64,000 bases of DNA from Flavobacteriales bacterium UBA6057 (GTDB taxonomy: Bacteria; Bacteroidota; Bacteroidia; Flavobacteriales_G; Salibacteraceae). The stretch is from assembly GCA_002428995.1 (NCBI GenBank), contig DIYJ01000005.1:458790-522789 (forward strand), read 5' to 3'. Position 1 is the first letter of the stretch. The number at the start of each line of letters is the position of its first letter. Shown piece by piece: positions 24,210 through 31,533 of the stretch. Below the pieces are notes generated by a model that saw nothing but the letters and a program-made list of their open reading frames with translations, had not been told where the DNA came from and did no database searches. Both the position numbers and the translations under genes were made by a program.

Positions 24210-26162
24210 TTGAAGCTCAGCATCATCATTGTCAACTACAACGTGCGCTTCTTTTTGGAGCAGTGCATCGAATCCTGCCTTCGATCCATGGAAGGCATGG
24301 AAGCAGAACTCATCATTGTTGACAATGCTTCTACAGATGGCAGCCGCGAAATGATGGCGGAAAAACATCCCGACCTCGATTACTACTATTTGGAGCAGAA
24401 CTTGGGGTTTTCAAAAGGCAACAATTATGGAATTGAGCGCGCCAAGGGGGAATACGTGCTGTTGCTCAACCCGGATACGGTTGTTGGAGAAGACACTTTT
24501 CAGGCCTGTGTGAAGTTCATGGATTCAAAGGATGATGCAGGCGGTTTAGGCGTCTACATGATCAACGGTCAGGGAGAGTTTCTGCCAGAAAGCAAGCGTG
24601 GTCTTCCTACCCCAGAAGCAGCTTTCTATAAAATGACCGGGCTTTCTGCACTTTGGCCCAAGTCTCCGCGGTTTTCTAGCTACCATCTCGGCTATCTGCC
24701 TAAAGAAGAGACTCACGAAGTGCAGATTCTGAGCGGAGCATTCATGATGATCCGAAGGAGTGTACTGGAACAAATCGGTTACCTCGATGAAGACTTTTTC
24801 ATGTACGGTGAGGACATCGACCTTTCTTACAGAATTGTAAAAGCGGGTTTCAAGAACTACTACTTCCCGGAAACCAAAATCATTCACTACAAGGGCGAAA
24901 GCACCAAAAAGAGCAGTGCGAACTACGTATTTGTGTTCTACCGTGCCATGGTGATTTTTGCTCAAAAGCATTTCAGCAAGGGGCAGGCCTCTGCCCTCTC
25001 GCTCTTCATCAATCTGGCTATTTACCTACGTGCTTTTCTGGCGTTGATCTCTCGTGTCATTGGTCGCTATTGGCAATTGCTGCTGGATGGGTTGATGAGC
25101 TACGGCATTTTTGTGGGTATCACTCAGTGGTATGGTCAAGAGTTCGACAAGGACTTCAGCCTACCGTTCATTGGACTAGCACTTCCAGCGTATGTGGTGG
25201 TATTGATCACCTCACTTCTGTACGGAGGTAGTTATGATCGCCCGTATCGTTTAAAGCGATTTATCTTCAGTTGGATACTGGGCTTCTTGCTGCTCCTGGC
25301 GATTTACGCATTACTACCTGAGCACTACCGCTTTTCAAGAGCCATACTTATCATGGGCTCGTTGGCTGGGCTTATTGGAGCGGCAGCATGGAGGTTTGTG
25401 TTTCACCTTCTCCCCTTCCTTCCTTATTCACTTACCGAGCGAGCCCCTCAGCGCAGGTTGATTGTTTCTACGCACGATGGCCTCCATCGGATCAGCAAGG
25501 CGCTGCAGGCCATGGGGCTTCCAAAAACCTTCACAGCGGGAGTGAGCACCGATCAGTCAAAATTTCAACTGCCGATCGATTTTGTGAGCACCCTGGACAC
25601 ATTGGATCAGGCGCGCAGCTCCTTTCAGGCTGAAGAGGTGATTTTTGATGCAGAAGCCTTATCGTTTCAAAGCATTATAGCAGAGATCAGCAAAACGCAT
25701 TTGTCCAGCGATCGCTATAAAATCGCCACGCAAAGTGGCTCACTGATCATTGGGAACAAGTCTGTCGCCAAGGCGGGACAACACGAGTTCTCCGTGCAGC
25801 TGAAGCCTACACACCTGCAACGTGTCCATCGCGAGAAAAGAACACTTGACCTTGTGCTTTCTCTCCTATTGCTGATTTCAAGTCCGCTGATCATCCTTTG
25901 GGTGGATGCAAAGGCGAGGTTTCTTAAAAATCTACAGAAGGTCATTATGGGGAAAAAATCGTGGGTGAGCTATGATCCTCGCGGAAAAGCTCAGAACCTT
26001 CCTGCGCTTAAAAGTGGTGTGTTGCACAGCAACATTCAGGTGATCTGGCCTGAAAATGAACGCACCCGAGCGCTGGAGCACAACTGGCGCTACATTGCCA
26101 ATTACCAGGTTTGGAAAGACCTGGAGGTCGTTTGGCGGCACATTCACCTACTCGGTTCCTGA
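24210..26162 (+). CDS. GT2 glycosyltransferase fused to a degenerate polyprenyl phosphoglycosyltransferase
   Basis: A 650-residue membrane protein with TTG start, 9 bp after recR. Residues 1-265 are a GT-A family 2 transferase: VNYNVRFFLEQC, VDNASTDGSRE, the donor/metal motif LLNPDT, and the acceptor loop FMYGEDIDLSYR, similar to rhamnosyltransferases. About five membrane helices follow (265-410). Next comes a soluble Rossmann-like part (RRLIVSTHDGLHRISKAL), and a last hydrophobic segment preceded by REKRTLDLVLSLLLL. That order is the layout of WcaJ-type phosphoglycosyltransferases. The terminal domain is only about 110 residues. It keeps the ending WRYIANYQVWKDLEVVWRHI but lacks the KFRTM and GDMSLVGPRP-type catalytic blocks (GKKSWVSYDPRG stands instead). 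The second half is therefore probably a non-catalytic membrane platform. Confidence 0.85.
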   Translation: MKLSIIIVNYNVRFFLEQCIESCLRSMEGMEAELIIVDNASTDGSREMMAEKHPDLDYYYLEQNLGFSKGNNYGIERAKGEYVLLLNPDTVVGEDTFQACVKFMDSKDDAGGLGVYMINGQGEFLPESKRGLPTPEAAFYKMTGLSALWPKSPRFSSYHLGYLPKEETHEVQILSGAFMMIRRSVLEQIGYLDEDFFMYGEDIDLSYRIVKAGFKNYYFPETKIIHYKGESTKKSSANYVFVFYRAMVIFAQKHFSKGQASALSLFINLAIYLRAFLALISRVIGRYWQLLLDGLMSYGIFVGITQWYGQEFDKDFSLPFIGLALPAYVVVLITSLLYGGSYDRPYRLKRFIFSWILGFLLLLAIYALLPEHYRFSRAILIMGSLAGLIGAAAWRFVFHLLPFLPYSLTERAPQRRLIVSTHDGLHRISKALQAMGLPKTFTAGVSTDQSKFQLPIDFVSTLDTLDQARSSFQAEEVIFDAEALSFQSIIAEISKTHLSSDRYKIATQSGSLIIGNKSVAKAGQHEFSVQLKPTHLQRVHREKRTLDLVLSLLLLISSPLIILWVDAKARFLKNLQKVIMGKKSWVSYDPRGKAQNLPALKSGVLHSNIQVIWPENERTRALEHNWRYIANYQVWKDLEVVWRHIHLLGS

Positions 26163-26197
26163 TACGTTCAGGCAAACCAAATCCTCCTTACTTTAGC

Positions 26198-26431
26198 ATG
26201 TTAATGCATCAGACTACTAAGCAACTAGTACTTCTTTGCGCGGGAATAATCTTGGCTTTGAGCTCCTGCCAGTTGACAGAAGGATCAAATAGCTATCGTG
26301 CGAAGAACAAATGCTGTGGGATCATCAAGTGTGACATGCACCGCAGAAGTGCAAAGGTGAAGCACAAGAGAGTGGTGAATGGCCACAAAAAACTCCGCAA
26401 AAAGGAAGCTAATATCAAACGGGGCTGGTAA
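26198..26431 (+). CDS. small basic lipoprotein
   Basis: A 77-residue predicted lipoprotein: a hydrophobic N-terminus and lipobox (IILALSSC), then a very basic mature part with KCCGIIKCDMHRR and many Lys/Arg/His. Function unknown. I chose the ATG at 26198 (an ATG at 26204 is also possible); longer versions would overlap the glycosyltransferase gene. TACTTTAG, one mismatch from the -7 pattern, touches the start codon. Confidence 0.6.
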   Translation: MLMHQTTKQLVLLCAGIILALSSCQLTEGSNSYRAKNKCCGIIKCDMHRRSAKVKHKRVVNGHKKLRKKEANIKRGW

Positions 26432-26469
26432 ATGCCCAAACCAATTTATCGTTGGGCTAGCCTGGCATC

Positions 26470-27501
26470 TTATCTATAAATTTTCCTTCGATTCAATTCC
26501 CGCTGGTATCGCTTTGCATTGTTGATATGCTGGCGATAGTTGCTGGCAAAATTGTGATAGCCCGAGAAGTCTTCTTTGGCGCACATGTATAAGTAGTTGT
26601 GCTTATCAGCTTCGAGCACTGCGTCCAGCGAACTCACTTCAGGAAGCAAAATCGGCCCCGGAGGTAAGCCTGCATTCAGGTAGGTATTATAGGGCGATTT
26701 CACCTTTTTGTGAACGTTCAATACGCGCTTGATCGAGAAATCGCCCAAAGCGTGAATCAACGTGGGGTCTGACTCCAGCCTCATGCGCTTGCGCAAACGG
26801 TTTAAATACAGACCCGCGACCACCGGACGCTCGTCAGGATGTGCGCCTTGCTCTGATTGAACCAACGAGGCCAGAATGCTTACCTCGCTTTGTGAAAGAC
26901 CAATAGCACCGGCTTTTTCTTTTCGCTCATCTGTCCAAAACCGCTTGTACTCGCGGGCCATCCTTTCCACGAACTCCTCCGCGGTAGTATTCCAATAAAA
27001 CTCGTAGGTATTCGGAATGAAGAGTGTGAAAATCGTTGTTGTGTTGAAACCGTATTGACGGCAAAAGCCTTCATCATTGAGTAAGGCAACAAAGCTTGCG
27101 CTGTCAAACTCCAGCCCCTTGGCCACGCGTGCCGCTAACTCCGTCCGAGTTCTCACGGATGGCACCACCACATTCACCGGTTCCTGGTTTCCGCTGCGAA
27201 GCAGGTTCACAAGCGCATTGTTGCTCATGCCATCCAATAGAATGTAACGCCCAGGCTTTACCAAGTCGGGATAACCCTTTCGTTCCGCGACCCAGTCAAA
27301 AGAGTCTTCATCCTCAAGGAAGGAAGACAGCGCCTGTCGCACCGCATCGTAGTCGTCATCAGAAGCGATGAAAAACTCCTGCGTGGAGTTTTCGAGCTCA
27401 ACATTCGGTTGAAAAATCCATCGGTAATACTGAAACGCCAGGAAGCCACCAATAAGCAACATCAGCGCCAGCGCGCTCAAAACAAACCGCTTCATATTCA
27501 T
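26470..27501 (-). CDS. mltG: endolytic murein transglycosylase
   Basis: A 343-residue inner-membrane enzyme that cleaves nascent glycan strands and helps set their length. It has one N-terminal membrane helix (FVLSALALMLLIGGFLAF), a LysM-like part, and the YceG catalytic domain: FIPNTYEFYWNTTAEEF, LASLVQSEQG with the expected catalytic Glu, GLYLNRLRKRMRLESDPTLIHALG, and SPYNTYLNAGLPPGPI. Near the catalytic site the family's first Glu (VEKE) is Gln here, but the second is kept. ATG at 27501 overlaps the GNAT stop by 4 bp, so the two are translationally coupled. Third gene of the dapF operon. Confidence 0.95.
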   Translation of the reverse strand: MNMKRFVLSALALMLLIGGFLAFQYYRWIFQPNVELENSTQEFFIASDDDYDAVRQALSSFLEDEDSFDWVAERKGYPDLVKPGRYILLDGMSNNALVNLLRSGNQEPVNVVVPSVRTRTELAARVAKGLEFDSASFVALLNDEGFCRQYGFNTTTIFTLFIPNTYEFYWNTTAEEFVERMAREYKRFWTDERKEKAGAIGLSQSEVSILASLVQSEQGAHPDERPVVAGLYLNRLRKRMRLESDPTLIHALGDFSIKRVLNVHKKVKSPYNTYLNAGLPPGPILLPEVSSLDAVLEADKHNYLYMCAKEDFSGYHNFASNYRQHINNAKRYQRELNRRKIYR

Positions 27502-28025
27502 CCCTGATGCTTTGATGCGAGCAACTGATAAAAGCGCTCATCGCAATACTCTTCCCCATTCCACAGCCACTCCTTGCGCGTGCCACGGTGTTCAAAGTCA
27601 AGACTCTCAAACATGCGTATGCTCGCCTCGTTGGACGACAAAATGTTGGCGAAAATCGAGTGGACCTCCAGCATCTGGAAGCAGTAACGAATCGCCAATC
27701 CTAAGGCCTCTTTTCCAATTCCTTTCTCCCGAAAACCTTTGTCAATCAAAATCCCCAGTCCTACACGGTGGTTCTTGGGATCAAAGTCATACAGGTCAAT
27801 GCAACCAACGGGATGCTGCTGCAAGTCTTCGATCATGAATCGACATTGGTGGTCTGCATAGATGTCATTGCCCTTTTCGATGAACTGAAGAATGTGGTGC
27901 ATACTGTAAGGTGCGATGGTATTGCTCACCAACCAATTCTCGGGATCGTTCTCCCAGGCATAGATCAGCTCAGCATCGGAAGGTTCCGTAGCTCGCAAAC
28001 GGACATGTTGATTGACCAGCTTCAA
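27498..28025 (-). CDS. GNAT-family N-acetyltransferase (RimJ/RimL-like)
   Basis: A 175-residue acetyl-CoA-dependent acetyltransferase. The N-terminal strand is VNQHVRLRATEPSDAELIYAWENDP, and the acetyl-CoA loop is FREKGIGKEALGLAIRYCF. The C-terminal part (ANILSSNEASIRMFESLDFEHRGTRKE) is typical of RimJ/RimL-like and SpeG-like enzymes. Substrate unknown; amine and protein N-termini are both possible. The start is TTG at 28025, overlapping the dapF stop (TTGA), and the stop overlaps mltG (ATGA). The tight coupling dapF-GNAT-mltG suggests cell-wall related expression, not necessarily function. Confidence 0.88.
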   Translation of the reverse strand: MKLVNQHVRLRATEPSDAELIYAWENDPENWLVSNTIAPYSMHHILQFIEKGNDIYADHQCRFMIEDLQQHPVGCIDLYDFDPKNHRVGLGILIDKGFREKGIGKEALGLAIRYCFQMLEVHSIFANILSSNEASIRMFESLDFEHRGTRKEWLWNGEEYCDERFYQLLASKHQG

Positions 28026-28804
28026 AACGATACTTCTCCTTTGAAAACAAATTCTGCCGGCCCTGTCTTCCAGACATTAGAATAGAGCCCATTTTCATAA
28101 TCAAAACTTACCGCCAGTTCTCCGCCAACAGCAGAGACCTTCATTTCAGGCTGACCTTCTCCCCAATGATGCATGGCAATAGCGGCAGCGGTAACACCTG
28201 TTCCACAAGCCAGGGTTTCGTCTTCCACTCCGCGCTCGTAGGTGCGAATGGCAATGCCCTGCTCTGTATTGGTAATGAAATTCACATTCACTCCCTGATC
28301 GCGGAACCTTTCTGAATAGCGAATCGCGCTTGCCTGCGCCTTGAAGTCTTTTAAGTCTACAGTCTCAACGCGTTTGATCACATGCGGAGAACCGGTATCC
28401 AAGAGAACCGTTTGATCGCCCAAATCTTCAACTGCTGCCACGTTTGTCATCTCCAAGCGCACTTGATCTGCCATTATTTCAGCTCGATGCAAACCGTCAA
28501 TCGCCATGAAGCTAGCCTTCGAGTCGATCATTCCGAGATCGGAAGCAAACTTCACAATGCATCTTCCACCGTTTCCACACATCGAACTGGTTCGACCATC
28601 AGCATTGAAATAGACCATTTCAAAGTCCAGTTCATCATGCTCTCTAAGAAGCATCAAACCATCTGCACCAATCCCAAAGTGGCGGTCACAAAGGCGTGCG
28701 ATGAGTTGTTGATCCTGCGTATTGAAAGTCGCTTGCCGATCATCCATGAGGATGAAATCATTGCCGGCTCCGTGGTATTTGAAGAATCCTTTGATGGTTG
28801 CAAT
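28022..28804 (-). CDS. dapF: diaminopimelate epimerase with apparent non-canonical (ATT) start
   Basis: Converts LL- to meso-diaminopimelate for lysine and peptidoglycan synthesis. Both active cysteines are present: SSMCGNGGRC and LACGTGVTA. The first in-frame ATG is at 28747, yet conserved DapF sequence continues upstream of it (IKGFFKYHGAGNDFILM). An in-frame TGA at 28822-28820 closes the frame. Between them only AAT, ATA, GTT, CGG, ATT, ATT, GCA, ACC, ATC and the conserved codons occur, with no ATG, GTG or TTG. ATT at 28804 (giving MATIKGFFKYHG, 260 residues) is the most plausible start. A single-base error or real frameshift from the ATG at 28823 is the alternative. First gene of the operon with GNAT and mltG. 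Confidence 0.88.
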   Translation of the reverse strand: MATIKGFFKYHGAGNDFILMDDRQATFNTQDQQLIARLCDRHFGIGADGLMLLREHDELDFEMVYFNADGRTSSMCGNGGRCIVKFASDLGMIDSKASFMAIDGLHRAEIMADQVRLEMTNVAAVEDLGDQTVLLDTGSPHVIKRVETVDLKDFKAQASAIRYSERFRDQGVNVNFITNTEQGIAIRTYERGVEDETLACGTGVTAAAIAMHHWGEGQPEMKVSAVGGELAVSFDYENGLYSNVWKTGPAEFVFKGEVSF

Positions 28805-28871
28805 AATCCGAACTATATTTCATTGGCGGGAATGAGACCGAAAAAAGGCCTCTGCACACGAAACATTCTTT

Positions 28872-28914
28872 AACAGCCGTTCTATGTCTATCCTGCGGGA
28901 TTGGCTGTTTTTTT
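28872..28914 (+). promoter_or_regulatory. terminator-like hairpin in the htrA leader region
   Basis: AACAGCC (28872-28878) and GGCTGTT (28903-28909) with a 24-nt loop, then continued T. It lies 27 bp before the htrA ATG and no plus-strand gene precedes it within 2.4 kb, so it does not end a visible gene. It could be an attenuator, or it could partly form the promoter: TTG at 28901-28903 and TAACAATTG at 28919-28927. Confidence 0.4.
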
Positions 28915-28941
28915 GATCTAACAATTGCAAAACAATTAACC

Positions 28942-30417
28942 ATGAAAAATTGGCTTTCTTCTATCGCATTCGCCCTTGCAGGTGGGCTCATTGCAGTTGG
29001 CTTTTATTCCCAATTCGCGAATGAAGAACTTGCAAAAGAGATTGAAGTGCTCAAGCTTCGATCCAAGCATACCCAGGAAAACAATCAACAACTGGTGAAC
29101 TACGCTCCGGTGGGAGCACCTGTGGACTTTGTGGATGCCGCTGAAAAAACGGTGCACGCAGTAGTTCACGTAAAAACCACCTACGAACTGGACGGAGGTT
29201 ACTACTCATTCGATCCAATCAGGCAATTCTTTTTCGGTGATGGAATGCAGCAGCGGCCGCCCCGCATGGGTGCTGGAGCGGGCTCTGGTGTGATTCTATC
29301 TGAAGATGGCTACATCGTTACCAACAACCACGTGATCGATGGAGCTTCCGGAGTTGAGATTGTGCTGAATGATAACAAGACGTACACGGCTGAAATCATC
29401 GGTCAGGATCCATCCACCGATCTCGCGCTGCTCAAGGTAGATGCAGAATCGCTTCCCTTCATCGAAATGGGAAATTCAGATCAGGTGAGGATCGGAGAAT
29501 GGGTATTGGCTGTTGGAAACCCATTCAACTTAGAGTCCACGGTAACGGCAGGGATCGTGAGCGCCAAAGGGCGCGACATCAACATTCTGGCAAATGGCAA
29601 GGACGGTTCCTCCGCAGTGGAATCTTTCATTCAAACGGACGCAGCGGTGAATCCAGGTAACAGCGGTGGTGCTTTGGTGAATGCTAACGGTCAGTTGATC
29701 GGAATCAATGCGGCCATCAAGTCTAACACCGGATCTTATACCGGTTACAGCTTCGCCATTCCGGTAAACATTGCTTCCAAGGTGGTGGAAGACCTTCTGG
29801 AATTCGGAGCCGTTCAGCGCGGATATCTTGGGGTATCCATTCGTAACGTAGATCAGCGCCTGGCTGAAGCCAGAGAACTGAAAATGATCAGCGGAGTGTA
29901 TGTAGCAGATGCTATTGATCGCGGTGCGGCCAAGGAGGCCGGCATCAAAGCAGGCGATATCATTACCAAGGTGGCCAGCAATCCTGTGAAGAATGTTCCT
30001 GAACTCCAGGAGCAGGTAAGCCGCTACCGACCTGGCGATCAGGTTTTGGTAACCATCAACCGTTCTGGTGATATGATGGACATTCCAGTAACCCTGCGCA
30101 ACCGTTTTGGAGAAGCAGAAGTGACTCCGAAAGAAGAAATGATGGTTCAGGAAACACTGGGTGCGACCATTAAAGACCTGTCAGCGGATGAAATCAGCTC
30201 GCTCGGTATTGAGCACGGAGTAAAAGTAGAAGACGTACAACGCGGTAAGATGAAAAGTGCTGGTATCATGCCAGGCTTCATCATCACTCACATCGATCAA
30301 ACGAAAGTAAATAGCGCGGAAGACGTCTACAGTATTCTTCAGGAGAAAACCGGAGGTGTACTCATCGAAGGAGTATATCCAGGTGGAAAACGCGCCTATT
30401 ACGGGTTTGGAATGTAA
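28942..30417 (+). CDS. periplasmic serine protease/chaperone of the DegP/HtrA family
   Basis: A 491-residue envelope quality-control protease. An N-terminal membrane anchor or uncleaved signal (WLSSIAFALAGGLIAVGFY) and a short coiled segment precede the trypsin-like domain with full triad: H130 in TNNHVID, D160 in STDLALLKV, S241 in NPGNSGGAL. Two PDZ domains follow (YLGVSIRNVDQRL..., and from about 395 GATIKDLSADEISS...). Members degrade or refold misfolded periplasmic and outer-membrane proteins under stress. Single gene; divergent from the dapF operon. Confidence 0.95.
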   Translation: MKNWLSSIAFALAGGLIAVGFYSQFANEELAKEIEVLKLRSKHTQENNQQLVNYAPVGAPVDFVDAAEKTVHAVVHVKTTYELDGGYYSFDPIRQFFFGDGMQQRPPRMGAGAGSGVILSEDGYIVTNNHVIDGASGVEIVLNDNKTYTAEIIGQDPSTDLALLKVDAESLPFIEMGNSDQVRIGEWVLAVGNPFNLESTVTAGIVSAKGRDINILANGKDGSSAVESFIQTDAAVNPGNSGGALVNANGQLIGINAAIKSNTGSYTGYSFAIPVNIASKVVEDLLEFGAVQRGYLGVSIRNVDQRLAEARELKMISGVYVADAIDRGAAKEAGIKAGDIITKVASNPVKNVPELQEQVSRYRPGDQVLVTINRSGDMMDIPVTLRNRFGEAEVTPKEEMMVQETLGATIKDLSADEISSLGIEHGVKVEDVQRGKMKSAGIMPGFIITHIDQTKVNSAEDVYSILQEKTGGVLIEGVYPGGKRAYYGFGM

Positions 30418-30499
30418 GGCGCTGTCAATGAAACATTTCGCGTTTTCCTCACGTTCTTGAAAGGGTCTGCGTCTTTAATAATAGCACATTAATTAAACG

Positions 30500-30530
30500 T
30501 TGCCTTGGACTGATAATATCAGTACCTTTG
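30500..30530 (+). promoter_or_regulatory. promoter of the primary sigma factor gene
   Basis: TTG at 30500-30502, a 20-bp spacer, and TACCTTTG at 30523-30530 followed by CAGGCC. It matches the Bacteroidota housekeeping promoter; the leader is about 40 nt. Confidence 0.7.
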
Positions 30531-30576
30531 CAGGCCCGTTAAAGCTGGGTAGCGTTTACGGAGGGAAATACACAAT

Positions 30577-31443
30577 ATGAGGCAATTAAAGATTACAAAG
30601 TCGATTACTAATCGCGATTCACAATCGCTTGATAAGTACTTGACAGAAATAAGCCGTGAAGAAATGATCACGGCTGAGCAAGAGGTTGAGCTTGCCAAGC
30701 GTATCAAAAAAGGAGATCAAAGAGCCTTAGAAAAGTTGGTTCGCGCCAACCTCCGCTTCGTGGTTTCTGTTGCAAAGCAGTACCAAAATCAGGGACTCAC
30801 ACTTCCTGACCTCATCAACGAGGGTAACCTCGGATTGATCAAGGCCGCACAGCGTTTTGATGAAACCCGAGGATTTAAATTCATTTCCTATGCTGTTTGG
30901 TGGATCCGTCAAAGCATTCTTCAAGCCATTGCTGAACAAAGCCGGATCGTTCGTTTACCATTGAACCAGGTTGGTTCATTGAACAAGATCAACAAAGTAT
31001 ATGCACAGCTCGAGCAAGAGTATGAGCGTCCACCAGCGGCCGATGAATTGGCTTCAGCACTGGAAATTCCTGAAGAAAAGGTAAAAGATACGATGAGCGT
31101 TAGCGGACGCCACGTGTCTGTAGATGCTCCTTTGAAAGAAGACGAAGACTTTAGCTTGCTGGATTTGATCAGCAACAACGAATCGCCAAGTGCCGATGGT
31201 GACCTGATGCGAGAATCTCTCCAGAGAGAAATCGAGCGATCACTGGAAACACTCACCGAGCGCGAGCGTGATGTTGTAAAGTTGTTCTTCGGAATTGGCA
31301 TGAACCACGGCTTAACACTGGAAGAGATCGGAGACAAATTTGATCTCACCCGCGAGCGTGTTCGCCAGATCAAGGAGAAAGCCATTCGCAGGCTTCGACA
31401 AAACTCCCGCAGTCGTTTGCTCAAAATGTACCTCGGAGAGTAA
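30577..31443 (+). CDS. rpoD: primary RNA polymerase sigma factor (RpoD/SigA, short form)
   Basis: A 288-residue sigma-70. Region 1.1 is absent, as is usual for Bacteroidota; region 1.2 begins at SLDKYLTEISREEMITAEQEVELAKRI. Region 2 has the core-binding and -10 recognition parts (LVRANLRFVVSVAKQYQNQGL, RGFKFISYAVWWIRQSI), and region 3 includes LPLNQVGSLNKINK. The region 4 helix-turn-helix is GLTLEEIGDKFDLTRERVRQIKEKAIRRLR. It directs transcription from TTG/TAnnTTTG promoters, and its own promoter fits this pattern. It ends with a strong terminator. Confidence 0.96.
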   Translation: MRQLKITKSITNRDSQSLDKYLTEISREEMITAEQEVELAKRIKKGDQRALEKLVRANLRFVVSVAKQYQNQGLTLPDLINEGNLGLIKAAQRFDETRGFKFISYAVWWIRQSILQAIAEQSRIVRLPLNQVGSLNKINKVYAQLEQEYERPPAADELASALEIPEEKVKDTMSVSGRHVSVDAPLKEDEDFSLLDLISNNESPSADGDLMRESLQREIERSLETLTERERDVVKLFFGIGMNHGLTLEEIGDKFDLTRERVRQIKEKAIRRLRQNSRSRLLKMYLGE

Positions 31444-31461
31444 TGAACTTTCTAAAGAATC

Positions 31462-31489
31462 AAAGGCCGTGTTTTCGCGGCCTTTTTTT
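31462..31489 (+). terminator. intrinsic terminator of rpoD
   Basis: AAAGGCCG, 8-nt loop, CGGCCTTT, then a T-run. Confidence 0.9.
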
Positions 31490-31533
31490 ATTCACTTACA
31501 TGTTCCTAACCGTCCTATAAACTTGTTTTCAAG

